This document shows, piece by piece, positions 28,801 through 36,230 of a DNA stretch of 64,000 nucleotides. Source of the stretch: Bacteroidales bacterium. Its GTDB lineage: Bacteria; Bacteroidota; Bacteroidia; Bacteroidales; WCHB1-69. The notes beneath the pieces are model-generated. The model did no database searches. It saw nothing but the letters and a program-made list of their open reading frames with translations, and was not told the origin of the DNA. Location: contig JAEETJ010000006.1 of assembly GCA_016290295.1 (NCBI GenBank), positions 44,662 to 108,661 of the forward strand, given 5' to 3'. Both the position numbers and the translations under genes were made by a program. Positions within the stretch are counted from its first letter, which is position 1; the number at the start of each line of letters is the position of its first letter.

Positions 28801-30117
28801 GAACTTGGAGACGATGGTCGCATTCATATCCAGTTCCGTGTCGGTCTGGTTAAAACTATCCAGCAAGGCGCGCTGGCTCTCGGTACAGATGTCGATGTCG
28901 CGTAGGAGGTTTTGGCTCAGAAAGCCCTCCAAGACAGCCTCGTAACTCTCCATGAATTGGTCAACCAGGGTTTCAGAGTATTCGTTGGACCTATATTCCG
29001 CTCTGATATGGTATTGTTTGCCAACATAGAAGGCCATCAGATAAAAAGACACCCCCTCGTTGTGTTTGCGGAGTTGTATGGCCTGCATGGGTTTGCCCAT
29101 CAGCTCAGTGTAATCCATTAATAGTCCATGCCATGCAAATATGGAATTGGTTTGCAGGTTGAGATCTGTCATCATATCGGTGTAGGCATAGAGATCATGC
29201 TTGCGGCAGCCAATCATCTGTTCCTCGCCAGCTTTCAAAAAGTCGAGCACAGTAGTCTCTTCAGTGAACCTGGCGTAAACAGGCAGCGTCTTCACCGTCA
29301 TGCCGACGGAATGTTGGAACTTTGGTTCGGTACGACCGTTAAAAACCGTTGTAAACAATGATTCCTGCTCGTTGTTGTACTTAGCCAACAAGAAAGAGTA
29401 TGCCGATGTAAAAAAGGTGCTTTTTTTGATGCCGTTGGTCTTGCAGAAAGCATCCACCCGCTCCATGGCAATACCGAGGACACGGACTTTGTGGGCATCC
29501 GTTTGTTCGGGAATTTCGAGATCTGGCATAAGCTGGGTGAACGTGTCGCCGCAGTCGAAGTTTTGGGCATACCACTGCTTGCCTTCCTCAAAAGCGGGCG
29601 TTTTGCGCATCTCCACTTCGGCAAGGGCCAGTTTTTGCATCGACATCTCCTCGGGAGCCAGCGTGCCACCGTTATAAGCCGTCTCCACATCGCAAATGAT
29701 AACATGATACGAGGAGCCGTCGCTGATGATATGGTGCATGTCAAAGAACCAATAAACATGCTCTGCATCGCGCATCACTTTGGTATGAAACAGCCTGCCA
29801 CCATGGAGTTTGAAAGGCTCTATGAATTTTTGCTTCTCAGCCTCTATATCTAAAACCTGTTCAACGGAAAGGCTGAATTCCTCTTTTTCCAAGTCAATGG
29901 TCTGCATAGGCTCTCCGTCATCATTCAGCTCAATACGAGTGAAAAAAACGGGATGGGCCTGTATAGTCGCTTCTATGGCACGGCACAAACGATCGGCATC
30001 AAGACTACCGTCAAAAACATAGAGAAAAGGAAGGTTATAAAAAACCTCATTTTCGTGATGTACGCACTCGGCATAAACACCAAGCTGCGATTGAGACAAT
30101 GGAGCGATATTTTTCAT
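22816..30117 (-). CDS. Two-module non-ribosomal peptide synthetase, C-A-T-C-A-T-R
   Basis: 2433 residues. C1 (~1-430) has the active HHxxxDG as MHHIISDG (His128-His129). A1 (~440-930) has YTSGTTGTPKG and YRTGD. T1 has its pantetheine Ser965 in the unusual LGYAGLTSIM. C2 (~1035-1480) has HHLIFDG (His1156-His1157). A2 (~1490-1965) has YTSGSTGTPKG. T2 is canonical LGGTSL (Ser1993). The terminal reductase (~2070-2433) has TGATGYLG and YVHSK. By-eye specificity codes are DAMFLGAVCK and DAMFAGGIFK, both hydrophobic; I do not assign amino acids. An N-terminal C domain and terminal R domain predict an N-acyl dipeptide released as an aldehyde, or a cyclised product. No phosphopantetheinyl transferase is adjacent. 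The frame contains two heptamer arrays and a 26-bp palindrome in interdomain or loop positions. Start: ATG at 30117, 72 nt after the porin-like gene stop. Confidence 0.95.
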   Translation of the reverse strand: MKNIAPLSQSQLGVYAECVHHENEVFYNLPFLYVFDGSLDADRLCRAIEATIQAHPVFFTRIELNDDGEPMQTIDLEKEEFSLSVEQVLDIEAEKQKFIEPFKLHGGRLFHTKVMRDAEHVYWFFDMHHIISDGSSYHVIICDVETAYNGGTLAPEEMSMQKLALAEVEMRKTPAFEEGKQWYAQNFDCGDTFTQLMPDLEIPEQTDAHKVRVLGIAMERVDAFCKTNGIKKSTFFTSAYSFLLAKYNNEQESLFTTVFNGRTEPKFQHSVGMTVKTLPVYARFTEETTVLDFLKAGEEQMIGCRKHDLYAYTDMMTDLNLQTNSIFAWHGLLMDYTELMGKPMQAIQLRKHNEGVSFYLMAFYVGKQYHIRAEYRSNEYSETLVDQFMESYEAVLEGFLSQNLLRDIDICTESQRALLDSFNQTDTELDMNATIVSKFREQVAKTPDNIAVVYKDKRFTYRELDEISDRIAAFIHGKGLHEEDVVSVLIPRCEWMPIVSMGVLKAGCAYQPLDPTYPSERLNFMMQDASVKLLIAEESLRDIVNEYKGDVLLTKDINQLSTVNYQLSTPVKPESLFIMLYTSGTTGTPKGCQLVHRNLVAFCEWYHRRFNLTSGCKITAYASFGFDANMMETYPALTCGATIYIIPEELRLDMIALNEYFEQEQITHGFMTTQVAYQFATSMENHCLRYLLTGGEKLAPLTPPTNYTLVNAYGPTESTVCITSFDVTKPMKDIPIGSALDNVKLYIVDKAGHRLPVGVAGELWVAGPQVSRGYLNRPEKTAEVYIDNPFDSSEKYAHIYRTGDIVRYLPDGNIQFVGRKDGQVKIRGFRIELKEVEGVILQFPGIKDATVQAFDEEGGGKFIAAYIVADEQIDIDALNNFIMEEKPPYMVPAVTMQIERIPLNQNQKVNKKALPKPEKKAADAVVESNVPMNVLEQEIHDIIAKIINTEDFGVTTVLGYAGLTSIMAIKLAIQINKRFGVTLDSKSLAKTGTLQSIENEILNYMLNAPTATQNTSSSDNSQLSTANCQLKNAPLSYAQMGVYVDCMKQPTSTVYNIPSLIRFPQGIDVQLLEKSIETIIKAHPQFFVHFDSEGGEIVQIVDSNLPLAITKSQLSEAELEKYKVEFVKPFNLRQGPLYRMEIVTTEHDVYLLTDVHHLIFDGGSFDLFLNQLCDLMNGKEIEAEAISYANFVADEKAAENTPSYMEAKNFFNERLGKVEGVTEVPTDLTNPLDQGTVSEVFCKMDFNSMEEFCKKNNLSSSHLTLAAVFYALSRFTNNEQICITTISNGRSDLRISNTTGMFVNTLAMSAQIGEQNVMDFLRETGKNFDETLTHEKYPFAQIATDYDLSAEIMFAYQMGVMDQYVVNGQKLEIESLELNTPKFRIAFYIQEKEGVPGVMVEYDNGRYSHSLMQSLAQSVCNAVKVFIHHPEMALQQVSLLDAEQTAVLDSFNQTDVPYDDTQTIVSLFRKQVEQTPDNMAVVYHDHKYTYREVDEISERIAGYIVAQGLVSEDIVSVLIPRCEWMAIVSLGVLKAGCAYQPLDPSYPAERLNFMMQDANAKLLIADEELRPIVNEYEGKVLLTKDIDTLAPIETVHAPSLPTPSSLFIMLYTSGSTGTPKGCQLEHGNLVAFCHWYQRHYGLTAADRVAAYASYGFDACMMDMYPALTCGACVYIIGDDIRLNLPDLNDYFNTQGITHSFITTQVGYQFATNVENHSLRCFAVGGEKLSALNPPTNYKMYNGYGPTECTIFTTNYWVKDYELDIPIGKPLDNLRLYIVDKQFNRLPVGAAGELWVTGPQVSRGYLNRPEKTAETYLKNPFSDDPKHARVYRTGDIVRYLPDGNIQFVGRKDGQVKIRGFRIELKEVEAVIRQFPGIKDATVQAFDYENGGKFIAAYIVSDQQVDIKALNAFIGEQKPPYMIPASTMQIDSIPLNQNQKVNRKALPTPVMQVSDREYVAPANDTEALFCRIFREVLSMDKIGANDSFFDLGGTSLMVTRVIIEADKAGMHVAYGDVFANPTPRKLAALVTGSTIVNTDDEDVTKFDYSAINNLLNNNTLENFRNGERQSLGHVLLTGATGYLGIHVLQELIQSDAQNIYCLVRDKNMDGAEHRLKTLLFYYFESTYDELFGKRLHIILGDVTNDLTTLVQAKIDTVFNCAAVVKHFSEGTEIEDVNIGGAQRCVDLCLKTGARLVHISTYSTSGLNVNDTMAPDHVFTEQRLYDGQYLGNQYVHSKFMAERIVLQSMAEDGLSAKVIRVGNLAARTSDGEFQINFTTNSFMGRIKVYNMLGCFPYSLYESKVEFSPIDETAHAIILLSSTPKECCVFHAYNSHTQFLGDVLSGFNNLGTDIRLVEDEEYNATMESAGNDPQKAKTLSSMLAYQDMAHGMRVKQVVVSNPYTTQVLYRLGFKWSPTTWDYVDRMLNAISGLGFFD
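25318..25343. repeat. 26-bp perfect palindrome inside NRPS A2
   Basis: TAGAGACGGTGCA followed by its exact reverse complement. It encodes part of a loop (residues ~1592-1600, IETVHAPSL) just before the ATP-binding YTSGSTG of the second adenylation domain. A related element lies between genes at 41949. Confidence 0.85.
27029..27056. repeat. Heptamer array inside NRPS, T1-C2 linker, 4 units
   Basis: AGTTGAC, AGTTGGC, AGTTGAC, AATTGAC. On the coding strand it encodes QLST-type residues (~1021-1030) in the linker between the first carrier domain and C2. Confidence 0.85.
28411..28445. repeat. Heptamer array inside NRPS A1, 5 units
   Basis: AGTTGAT x2, AGTTGAC x2, AATTGAT, 35 nt in all. It encodes NQLSTVNYQLST (residues ~558-569), a loop directly before the ATP-binding YTSGTTG of the first adenylation domain. 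This is the same loop that carries the 26-bp palindrome in A2. Confidence 0.88.
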
Positions 30118-30189
30118 ATAAAGTTGTTTTTTGTATTCGTTTGTTTTTTTACATCAAATATTTACTATGATTTCTTGAACTATCTACAC

Positions 30190-31590
30190 TTAATTCTTTT
30201 TCTCACGTTTTTTCTTATCAAGCCAAGTGGTGGTGAAAATCGTTGGGTTGACAGTCAGCATCGCCCAAGCCCAGTGAATCTGGCGTTTTGCGGAGACACG
30301 CTGGAGTATTTCCATTGTCTCTGTTCCATACATAAAAGTGTAACCGGCACTTACAGTGACAAACTTTGCGAAAGTGTAGCCTATATTGAGTTCAGCTTCA
30401 TGTCCCAAGGCTTTCTTCAATTTTCCATTTCTGCCATAGCTAAGATCGGCTGAAATGGCATAAAAGTGATAGGCCGCATTGATTTTCAATCCTTTAACAG
30501 GACTGACATTACCACCGGCATAGAGGTTTTGCAAACCAGGGGAGAAATTGTGCACATAACTGTTCATGTAGAAAAATTCCATGGCACCATAAAATTCGTG
30601 GTGTGAACCAAACAAGGGAGCAAAACCTCTGGCCTCTTGATGGTAAATAAGACCCAAAGTGCCCTTAACGGGGATAGGGAATTTATCACCACTCAGGTAA
30701 TCATAACCAGCAAAAAGATTGTAAATTTCGTTGGGAGTAACCTTGATTTTCGCACTTCCCATGAAAGCATTCAACTTCATGCTGTGTTCCTCTTCGCCCA
30801 TCTGGTAGTAGAAGGAACCCTCCATAGTGACTATGCTGGGATTTAACTTCACGTATGTTCCGAAAAGCTGCTGATAGAAGGTTTTGTTGGGCTTATCATC
30901 TCTCCGGCTCTGCATCCCGATATTCATGCCAATCACGGAGAATCCAAACAAAGATTTCGGTGTTTCATAGTGATACCAAAGTGTTTGCATAGTCTTGTAA
31001 GGCTGTATTCCTCCGGCATAGTATGTAGTACCAACATCTATGTTTTCTGAATTCTGGTTATAGGCAAGCATAACATGTACCTTATGACCGTGTCCCTCAT
31101 AACCGAATTTCAGCGCGTCATGGGTGGGAGCTGTCATTGTCCAGTCATCATAACCCAAGATACGTTCATCGTCATATTCAAAAACCTGGCGGCCGACTTT
31201 ACCAAAGAGCCCTGTCTTGTTGTGTTTCATGCACAGCCAGCCTTCAGACAGACTTAAAGTGCCACCGGCTTGCCCCCAAACTCCTGAGAACTGCGGCGAG
31301 AGTCTTATTTCTAACCAGTCGTCACGTTTATATCCTAAATTGAGTCGGTATTGACCCATGATGAAATGAGCCATACCCGCCTTTTCTTCTTCTTTCTTGG
31401 GGTCGAATCCGCCCATACGAAGTTCCCAACGGGTGTTCAGCTTAGTGTCAATATAGAACTCGTTATTTCCTTTGGTCTCAGTGTTCTCTTCGTTTTCTTC
31501 GTTTGCCTCCTGCGCTCGCAGGTTTAAGGACGACAATATGCCAACAAGCAAACAGATTCCGAAGAGGAATCTTTTTGTATAAATACTCAT
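30190..31590 (-). CDS. Outer-membrane beta-barrel protein (porin/alginate-export-like)
   Basis: 466 residues with a signal peptide ending NLRAQ (~27), then an acidic, Glu/Asn-rich linker (~28-45), then alternating amphipathic strands to the end: RWELRMGGFD, WLEIRLSPQFSG, VGRQVFEYDDERILGYDDW, FGYEGHGHKVHVMLAYN and LNIGYTFAKFVTVSAGYTFMYG. The pattern resembles alginate-export/phosphate-porin-like barrels of Bacteroidota. The last residues are basic (KKKREKKN) rather than a terminal aromatic. It starts 15 nt after the STAS gene and lies 72 nt before the NRPS, so it could provide the export or uptake route for the NRPS product (inference from position). Confidence 0.75.
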   Translation of the reverse strand: MSIYTKRFLFGICLLVGILSSLNLRAQEANEENEENTETKGNNEFYIDTKLNTRWELRMGGFDPKKEEEKAGMAHFIMGQYRLNLGYKRDDWLEIRLSPQFSGVWGQAGGTLSLSEGWLCMKHNKTGLFGKVGRQVFEYDDERILGYDDWTMTAPTHDALKFGYEGHGHKVHVMLAYNQNSENIDVGTTYYAGGIQPYKTMQTLWYHYETPKSLFGFSVIGMNIGMQSRRDDKPNKTFYQQLFGTYVKLNPSIVTMEGSFYYQMGEEEHSMKLNAFMGSAKIKVTPNEIYNLFAGYDYLSGDKFPIPVKGTLGLIYHQEARGFAPLFGSHHEFYGAMEFFYMNSYVHNFSPGLQNLYAGGNVSPVKGLKINAAYHFYAISADLSYGRNGKLKKALGHEAELNIGYTFAKFVTVSAGYTFMYGTETMEILQRVSAKRQIHWAWAMLTVNPTIFTTTWLDKKKREKKN

Positions 31591-31605
31591 TTGTGGTCAA
31601 TCTAT

Positions 31606-31908
31606 TTATATAATTTCGAAAATCTCGTCCAGTTTTGTCATCTTGAAGACCTGCATCACATCGTTATTGACTTTGCGGAGGTACATTTTGCCGCCTTTTG
31701 CCACTGTTTCTTTACGGATTTTTATAAAAATACGTAATCCAGAACTGCTGATAAATGGCATTTTCTCGCAGTCGAGAATAAGTGTCTTATCTGCATTTTG
31801 CATTAGAGGTTCAATGGTTTCCGAAATCTGTTGTGCGGCCACTGTGTCCAGTCGTCCATCAAATGTGGCAATAAGCTGGTTGCCTTCCTCAGTAATTGTA
31901 ATTTCCAT
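31606..31908 (-). CDS. STAS-domain anti-sigma-factor antagonist
   Basis: A 100-residue single STAS domain: ITITEEGNQLIATFDGRLD opening strand, LILDCEKMPFISSSGLRIFI core, and MQVFKMTKLDEIF end. The phospho-acceptor serine is in ISSSGL (Ser55 by alignment to the DSSG motif; the preceding Asp is Ser). In partner switching such proteins are phosphorylated by an RsbW-like kinase and dephosphorylated by a PP2C phosphatase. The upstream gene encodes both activities in one chain. A TATTTTTG promoter lies upstream (31945-31952), and the gene is followed closely by the barrel protein. Confidence 0.9.
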   Translation of the reverse strand: MEITITEEGNQLIATFDGRLDTVAAQQISETIEPLMQNADKTLILDCEKMPFISSSGLRIFIKIRKETVAKGGKMYLRKVNNDVMQVFKMTKLDEIFEII

Positions 31909-31944
31909 ATTGTAGGTCTTTTAAGTTCAATTATTTTTAATATG

Positions 31945-31952
31945 CAAAAATA
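31945..31952 (-). promoter_or_regulatory. -7 promoter element of STAS-porin(-NRPS) unit
   Basis: Reads TATTTTTG on the minus strand, 36 nt before the STAS ATG. No equally good element was found directly before the porin or the NRPS gene. Confidence 0.65.
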
Positions 31953-31984
31953 AAAAAATATCCTATCCAATAACACCACATTGG

Positions 31985-34066
31985 TTAAATATTCAGGGTC
32001 ATGGTCAGCATATTTTTTCCGTCTTTGTACTGATACTCCACTTTATTCATGATTTCCTTAATAAGATGGATGCCCAGTCCTCCAATAGGACGTTCTTCTA
32101 TGGAATTGGAAAGTTTGACTTCCGGCCGTTGAAGCGGATTGAATGGAGTGCCCGCATCGCTAATGCATGTTTGAATCTGACCCTCTTTCGTCTCAATAGT
32201 AATCTCCACTGTACCCTTCTTTCCTTCTGGATAGGCATACATGATGACATTGGCAACCGCTTCCTCCAAGGCAAGGTCCAATTGCGGCAAATGTGACAAG
32301 TCTAGATTTTTCCGCTTAAAAAAATCACTCAGAAACGGTTCCAGTTTCTCCAACTCTTGAATATCATTATTCAAACTCAACGTGTAGCCACAACTTTGGA
32401 AACGTATGGCCAACATGGTAAGATCATCGCTTTGTTCAGCCTCTCCCACAAAACGCTGCACGGCTTGATGCATAATGCCGATTTGCTCTTCCGCTGATAT
32501 TTCACCAAATTCATTCGCAATATCCAAAGCCTTTTCCTCACCAAAGAGTTCTTTTTCAGCATTTTCAGCTTCAGTCAGTCCATCGGTATATAAGAAAAGC
32601 GTATCGCCTGGATTTAATTGCAGCATTTGGGAAGAATACTTCGCATCGAGTTCCACGCCGAGTATAAGATTCAGAGCCAAATCCATATATTGTGCCTGCC
32701 CCGAACGAATAAGCATAGGTGGATTATGTCCTGCATTACAATAGCTTACAATTCCTGTCTCCATATCCAGCACCCCGATAAACATAGTGATGAACATGAT
32801 ATCCGGGTTGTTTTCGCCGACAGCGTGGTTTAAGGCTTGCATAATATGTTCAGGACGGTCATTATGGGCTGATAATGTACGAAACAAGCTATGGGTAATG
32901 GACATCAGCATAGCACCAGGTACCCCTTTGCCAGAAATGTCACCGATACAGAAAATCAGTTTGTTGTCACGTACATAATAATCGTAAAGGTCCCCTCCCA
33001 CAAATCTTGCGGGTTGCAGGAATCCGCTGACATCCAGTTGTGAAATCAGCCCATCCCCTTTGATTTTGGAGGGCACCAACGACATCTGGATCTTTCTTGC
33101 AATAGCCAATTCATCTTCAATATGCTGGTTTTTGAGCCGTTCCTCACCCAGCCGCCATATATTTTTCACGGAACTGTAGGCAATCAAAAAGATGGTCACA
33201 AAAATCCCTATAGCCATAAGGAAGAATGCCAAACTGGCTTTACGCAAACGACTATACATGTCGGCATCAGTAATGGTAAGCGTCAACACCAGATTTTTCC
33301 CTTCAATGGGCTCCGTATAAATGTGACAACGTCCCCCTATTTTGTCCATGGCAGACGGTCCCACGATAAGCTCACCCGTCGATTCGGAAACAAGGGTGCA
33401 ATAGCTATGGGGGTAAAGTTGTACGCTTTGGACAATTGCGGCCAACGAGTCCAAGGTGAAATCGACAGCGATCACCCCTACCCTTCTGCCAGTAGTGTCA
33501 TGTATTGCCCGCACGTATGTCATCATTTCCCCACAGCCACCATCCTGGTCATAATAAGGATTACTCCAGTCGCCATTTTCAGACTCCATGCCCTGCTGAA
33601 ACCATTCCATGGTCAAATAGTCATGATTCTCACCGCCCAGTTGCTTCCTAACCAATGTGTCACTATTCCAAGGATAACCTGCGTAAGCCAGAAACCAGCG
33701 ACCTTTTTCGGGATAATAGTTCTCGATAAATGCAACACCGGCACTGGTGATTTGCAAAGTGGATTCCACTATATAGCTGGAAATAGTGTACATTTCATCA
33801 GGATTTTCAAGAGAGTGTTCAGCAAAAGGACGCATAGCATCCGCAATAGTCTCTGCTCTTCCCATGTGCGAACTGATAGCTTGCCCTGTCTGTGCTAAAA
33901 CACGATGAGCTCGCAGCTCCGCATCGTTACGAATTTTAGACCTCAAATACAAATAATAAGACGTGCTGACTGCAACCATCAGGATAGCGGCAATGATTAT
34001 CTTCCTGATTTCCTGTTTGGCAAAAGAATTTCTGGATTTATCTGTTGACATAATATTTGTCTTCAT
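31985..34066 (-). CDS. Membrane sensor-SpoIIE phosphatase-HATPase (RsbW-like) fusion
   Basis: 693 residues. TM1 (~22-41), an extracytoplasmic Cache-type sensor domain (~45-270, with WFLAYAGYPWN and VGVIAVDFTLDSL), TM2 (~277-300) and a short coiled linker are followed by a PP2C/SpoIIE domain (~340-550). This domain has the metal ligands in GGDLYDYY (357-364), GDISGKGVPGA (375-385) and SDDLTMLAI. A HATPase_c domain (~560-693) ends the chain, with LALEEAVANVIMYAYP (N box), ISDAGTPFNP and GGLGIHLIKEIM. The chain thus has phosphatase and anti-sigma-kinase-like modules of a partner switch, with the STAS partner encoded next. It has its own promoter (34084-34091). Which sigma or target is controlled is unknown. 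Confidence 0.93.
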   Translation of the reverse strand: MKTNIMSTDKSRNSFAKQEIRKIIIAAILMVAVSTSYYLYLRSKIRNDAELRAHRVLAQTGQAISSHMGRAETIADAMRPFAEHSLENPDEMYTISSYIVESTLQITSAGVAFIENYYPEKGRWFLAYAGYPWNSDTLVRKQLGGENHDYLTMEWFQQGMESENGDWSNPYYDQDGGCGEMMTYVRAIHDTTGRRVGVIAVDFTLDSLAAIVQSVQLYPHSYCTLVSESTGELIVGPSAMDKIGGRCHIYTEPIEGKNLVLTLTITDADMYSRLRKASLAFFLMAIGIFVTIFLIAYSSVKNIWRLGEERLKNQHIEDELAIARKIQMSLVPSKIKGDGLISQLDVSGFLQPARFVGGDLYDYYVRDNKLIFCIGDISGKGVPGAMLMSITHSLFRTLSAHNDRPEHIMQALNHAVGENNPDIMFITMFIGVLDMETGIVSYCNAGHNPPMLIRSGQAQYMDLALNLILGVELDAKYSSQMLQLNPGDTLFLYTDGLTEAENAEKELFGEEKALDIANEFGEISAEEQIGIMHQAVQRFVGEAEQSDDLTMLAIRFQSCGYTLSLNNDIQELEKLEPFLSDFFKRKNLDLSHLPQLDLALEEAVANVIMYAYPEGKKGTVEITIETKEGQIQTCISDAGTPFNPLQRPEVKLSNSIEERPIGGLGIHLIKEIMNKVEYQYKDGKNMLTMTLNI

Positions 34067-34083
34067 TAATCAATAACATCTGG

Positions 34084-34091
34084 CAAATATA
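34084..34091 (-). promoter_or_regulatory. -7 promoter element of the SpoIIE-type gene
   Basis: Reads TATATTTG on the minus strand, 17 nt before the ATG at 34066. Confidence 0.6.
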
Positions 34092-34205
34092 CATGTTTTT
34101 TTTAGAATACGGAATGTTATACCGAAAATACAACAGCATAGTGCACTATAATTTCTTTTTTCATGATATTTTTGACTCATCGTGTTACATTTGAAAAATT
34201 TTACC

Positions 34206-34213
34206 TATTTTTG
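34206..34213 (+). promoter_or_regulatory. -7 promoter element of the TonB_C protein gene
   Basis: TATTTTTG, 28 nt before the ATG at 34242. Confidence 0.65.
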
Positions 34214-34241
34214 CTATTGATTTTTCTCCAATTAACAAATA

Positions 34242-35087
34242 ATGAAGAAGATAGTCTTATTGTTATACGTATTTTTCACAATCTGCAGTGTGACTGCCCA
34301 AATGAACTATTATGTTGGGATTCCATCGCATATAGCCTATATAAAAGATTCCGCTCGTTTCGTAATCGCTAACTTGCCGTGGAACTATAACGGACGGATA
34401 GAGCAACGAATGATGCCATATTATCTTGAACCCCTGAAACAATTCATGGACAAACACCCTGGCTTTAAATGCAACTTCTTGTTGTACGATTGTGTACAAA
34501 GCGAAGAGATGAGTTTGGCCTTCACGACCTATCAGGCAAAACGACTGAGAGAGTATTTTTTATATGAGGATACTCTGTTCGGTCTACAATATCTCAATGA
34601 AATCATTCCTCACGGCTACGCCAATCCTTTATTCAAAGACTTACAAGTGGACAGCAGCCAGCGGATCTACCGTTCAGAGGTTAACAATTCTCTTAAATCC
34701 AGTGTCATTATTGAGCTAATACAACAATACCCCATACAGAAGATGATACAGAAAAGCGCCTTTTACGCACAACCATGTGAAGGGGAGGTTTTTGACGTTG
34801 CGCCGATATTCCAAGGCGGAACAAGCGCATTATATGATTATTTGCTGCAACATATAGATTACTCGGTGGTTGGTCAAGCCGATGTAAGTGGGGTTATACT
34901 GGTAGAGTTCTTCATTGAAGCAGACGGCAGTGTTTCTATGCCTGAAATCAAACGGAAACTGTTCCCAGACTTGGATGAGCAAGCCTTGCGGATTGTTCGC
35001 AATATGCCCAAATGGAAACCCGCCAGCAAAAATGGACAAGCTGTCCGTTGCCGGTACAAAATCCCCTTGTACTACTATTTGCAATAG
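34242..35087 (+). CDS. Exported protein with C-terminal TonB domain
   Basis: 281 residues with a signal peptide ending VTAQ (~20). The middle (~60-115) has LEPLKQFMDKHPGFKCNFLLYDC and FTTYQAKRLREYFL, resembling part of an OmpA-like domain. The C-terminal ~90 residues are a Bacteroidota TonB_C domain: FQGGTSALYDYLLQHIDY, GVILVEFFIEADGSV and LDEQALRIVRNMPKWKP, ending YKIPLYYYLQ. It lacks an N-terminal transmembrane anchor of classical TonB, so it is probably periplasmic or outer-membrane-associated rather than an energy transducer. A single-gene unit. Confidence 0.8.
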   Translation: MKKIVLLLYVFFTICSVTAQMNYYVGIPSHIAYIKDSARFVIANLPWNYNGRIEQRMMPYYLEPLKQFMDKHPGFKCNFLLYDCVQSEEMSLAFTTYQAKRLREYFLYEDTLFGLQYLNEIIPHGYANPLFKDLQVDSSQRIYRSEVNNSLKSSVIIELIQQYPIQKMIQKSAFYAQPCEGEVFDVAPIFQGGTSALYDYLLQHIDYSVVGQADVSGVILVEFFIEADGSVSMPEIKRKLFPDLDEQALRIVRNMPKWKPASKNGQAVRCRYKIPLYYYLQ

Positions 35088-35101
35088 TCATATAGAAAGA
35101 C

Positions 35102-36034
35102 TCAGTTTCTCTGCACATCATCCTTGGCCCGGCTGGTGGTTACCAGATAGACACCTAATGCAATCAGCACCAACGCCACAGGCTTATTCCATGTAAAGAT
35201 GTCCTGTCCCAAAGCGATGGCCACACAGGCAGTCACCACAGGCTGCAAATTGCTGTACATGCTGACCGTTGTAGGCCGCAACACCTTCAAAGACAAGGGC
35301 AGCAGGAAGTAGGACACTACTGTAGCAAAGATTAAAATGGTCAGCAGATTGAGCCAAGCGGAAACAGGAACGGCATGATACAACATCGGGCAAGTCTCTT
35401 GTGAGAGGTGGTGTATAGCCAGTGGAGCACAAATAATGCTGCCGAACAGAAACATCCACTTCATCATCGTCACGGGACTGTATTTCTTGGAAACACTGCG
35501 TGTAATCAGCAGATAGGCCGCATAAAACAGGATGTTGACAAAGCACAGAAACAAGCCAAATGGATGGGCGTTCGCATCGATTTTCCACGAGAAAAGCACA
35601 ATCATCAATGCACCACTAATACCCACAAACACACCGGCGGATTTCCGCACGGAAATGGGTTCCTTCAGAAAAATGGCAGCCAATATCATCACCACTAACG
35701 GACTGGTGGCGGAAATCAGCGACACATAGCTGGGCGAGGTATAGCGGAATGCCTCGGCGAAAGCAATTAAAGTACCCGCCAGCACAACAGCGCCAAAAAC
35801 GAACAGTCCCATATCTTTTTTCTCGACCTTCTCGCGATTGAAAAACAAAGACAGTATCCAGAAACCCATTGCCCCGAACAGCATACGTACTTCCGTAAAC
35901 ACCTCCGGATGAATATATTCCGGGATGATGGCTTTGGAGCAGTTAGGATTGATGCCAAAAATGATATACACCGCTAACGCAGCCAGGTGGCCTACCCATT
36001 TTGGGGGTTGTTGATAGAAGAGGTTTGAACCCAT
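35102..36034 (-). CDS. EamA/DMT-family transporter
   Basis: About 310 residues with ten hydrophobic helices in two EamA repeats of five; the first includes PEVFTEVRMLFGAMGFWIL and YTSPSYVSLISATSPLVVMILAAIFLKEP. The Pro/Glu end of a helix (FLKEPI) and the later YSNLQPVVTACVAIALGQ are family hallmarks. Members export metabolites or amino acids; substrate unknown. I placed the start at 36034 (MGSNLF) because the -7 element at 36058-36065 lies downstream of the longest ATG (36070). An ATG at 36049 would be almost leaderless. Confidence 0.85.
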   Translation of the reverse strand: MGSNLFYQQPPKWVGHLAALAVYIIFGINPNCSKAIIPEYIHPEVFTEVRMLFGAMGFWILSLFFNREKVEKKDMGLFVFGAVVLAGTLIAFAEAFRYTSPSYVSLISATSPLVVMILAAIFLKEPISVRKSAGVFVGISGALMIVLFSWKIDANAHPFGLFLCFVNILFYAAYLLITRSVSKKYSPVTMMKWMFLFGSIICAPLAIHHLSQETCPMLYHAVPVSAWLNLLTILIFATVVSYFLLPLSLKVLRPTTVSMYSNLQPVVTACVAIALGQDIFTWNKPVALVLIALGVYLVTTSRAKDDVQRN

Positions 36035-36057
36035 AATTTCTTTCCGCATATATCTTG

Positions 36058-36065
36058 CAAAAATA
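36058..36065 (-). promoter_or_regulatory. -7 promoter element that sets the transporter start
   Basis: Reads TATTTTTG on the minus strand; transcription would begin near 36051, excluding the ATG at 36070. Confidence 0.6.
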
Positions 36066-36103
36066 GTCAAAAATTAGTAATTATGGTACAGATTCAACAA
36101 AAT

Positions 36104-36138
36104 AAAAAAAGGTGTAATTTGCTGACAAATTACACCTT
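36104..36138 (-). terminator. Intrinsic terminator of initiator tRNA
   Basis: A 13-bp perfect stem (AAGGTGTAATTTG with its complement) around a 4-nt loop, followed on the minus strand by a T run. Confidence 0.88.
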
Positions 36139-36147
36139 CGCTTTTGG

Positions 36148-36219
<72 letters not shown>

Positions 36220-36230
36220 CTATTGTTTTG

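Noticed and set aside
36034..36070. Longest start of the DMT transporter at 36070
   Set aside because: The -7 element lies downstream of this ATG, so it would not be transcribed from that promoter.
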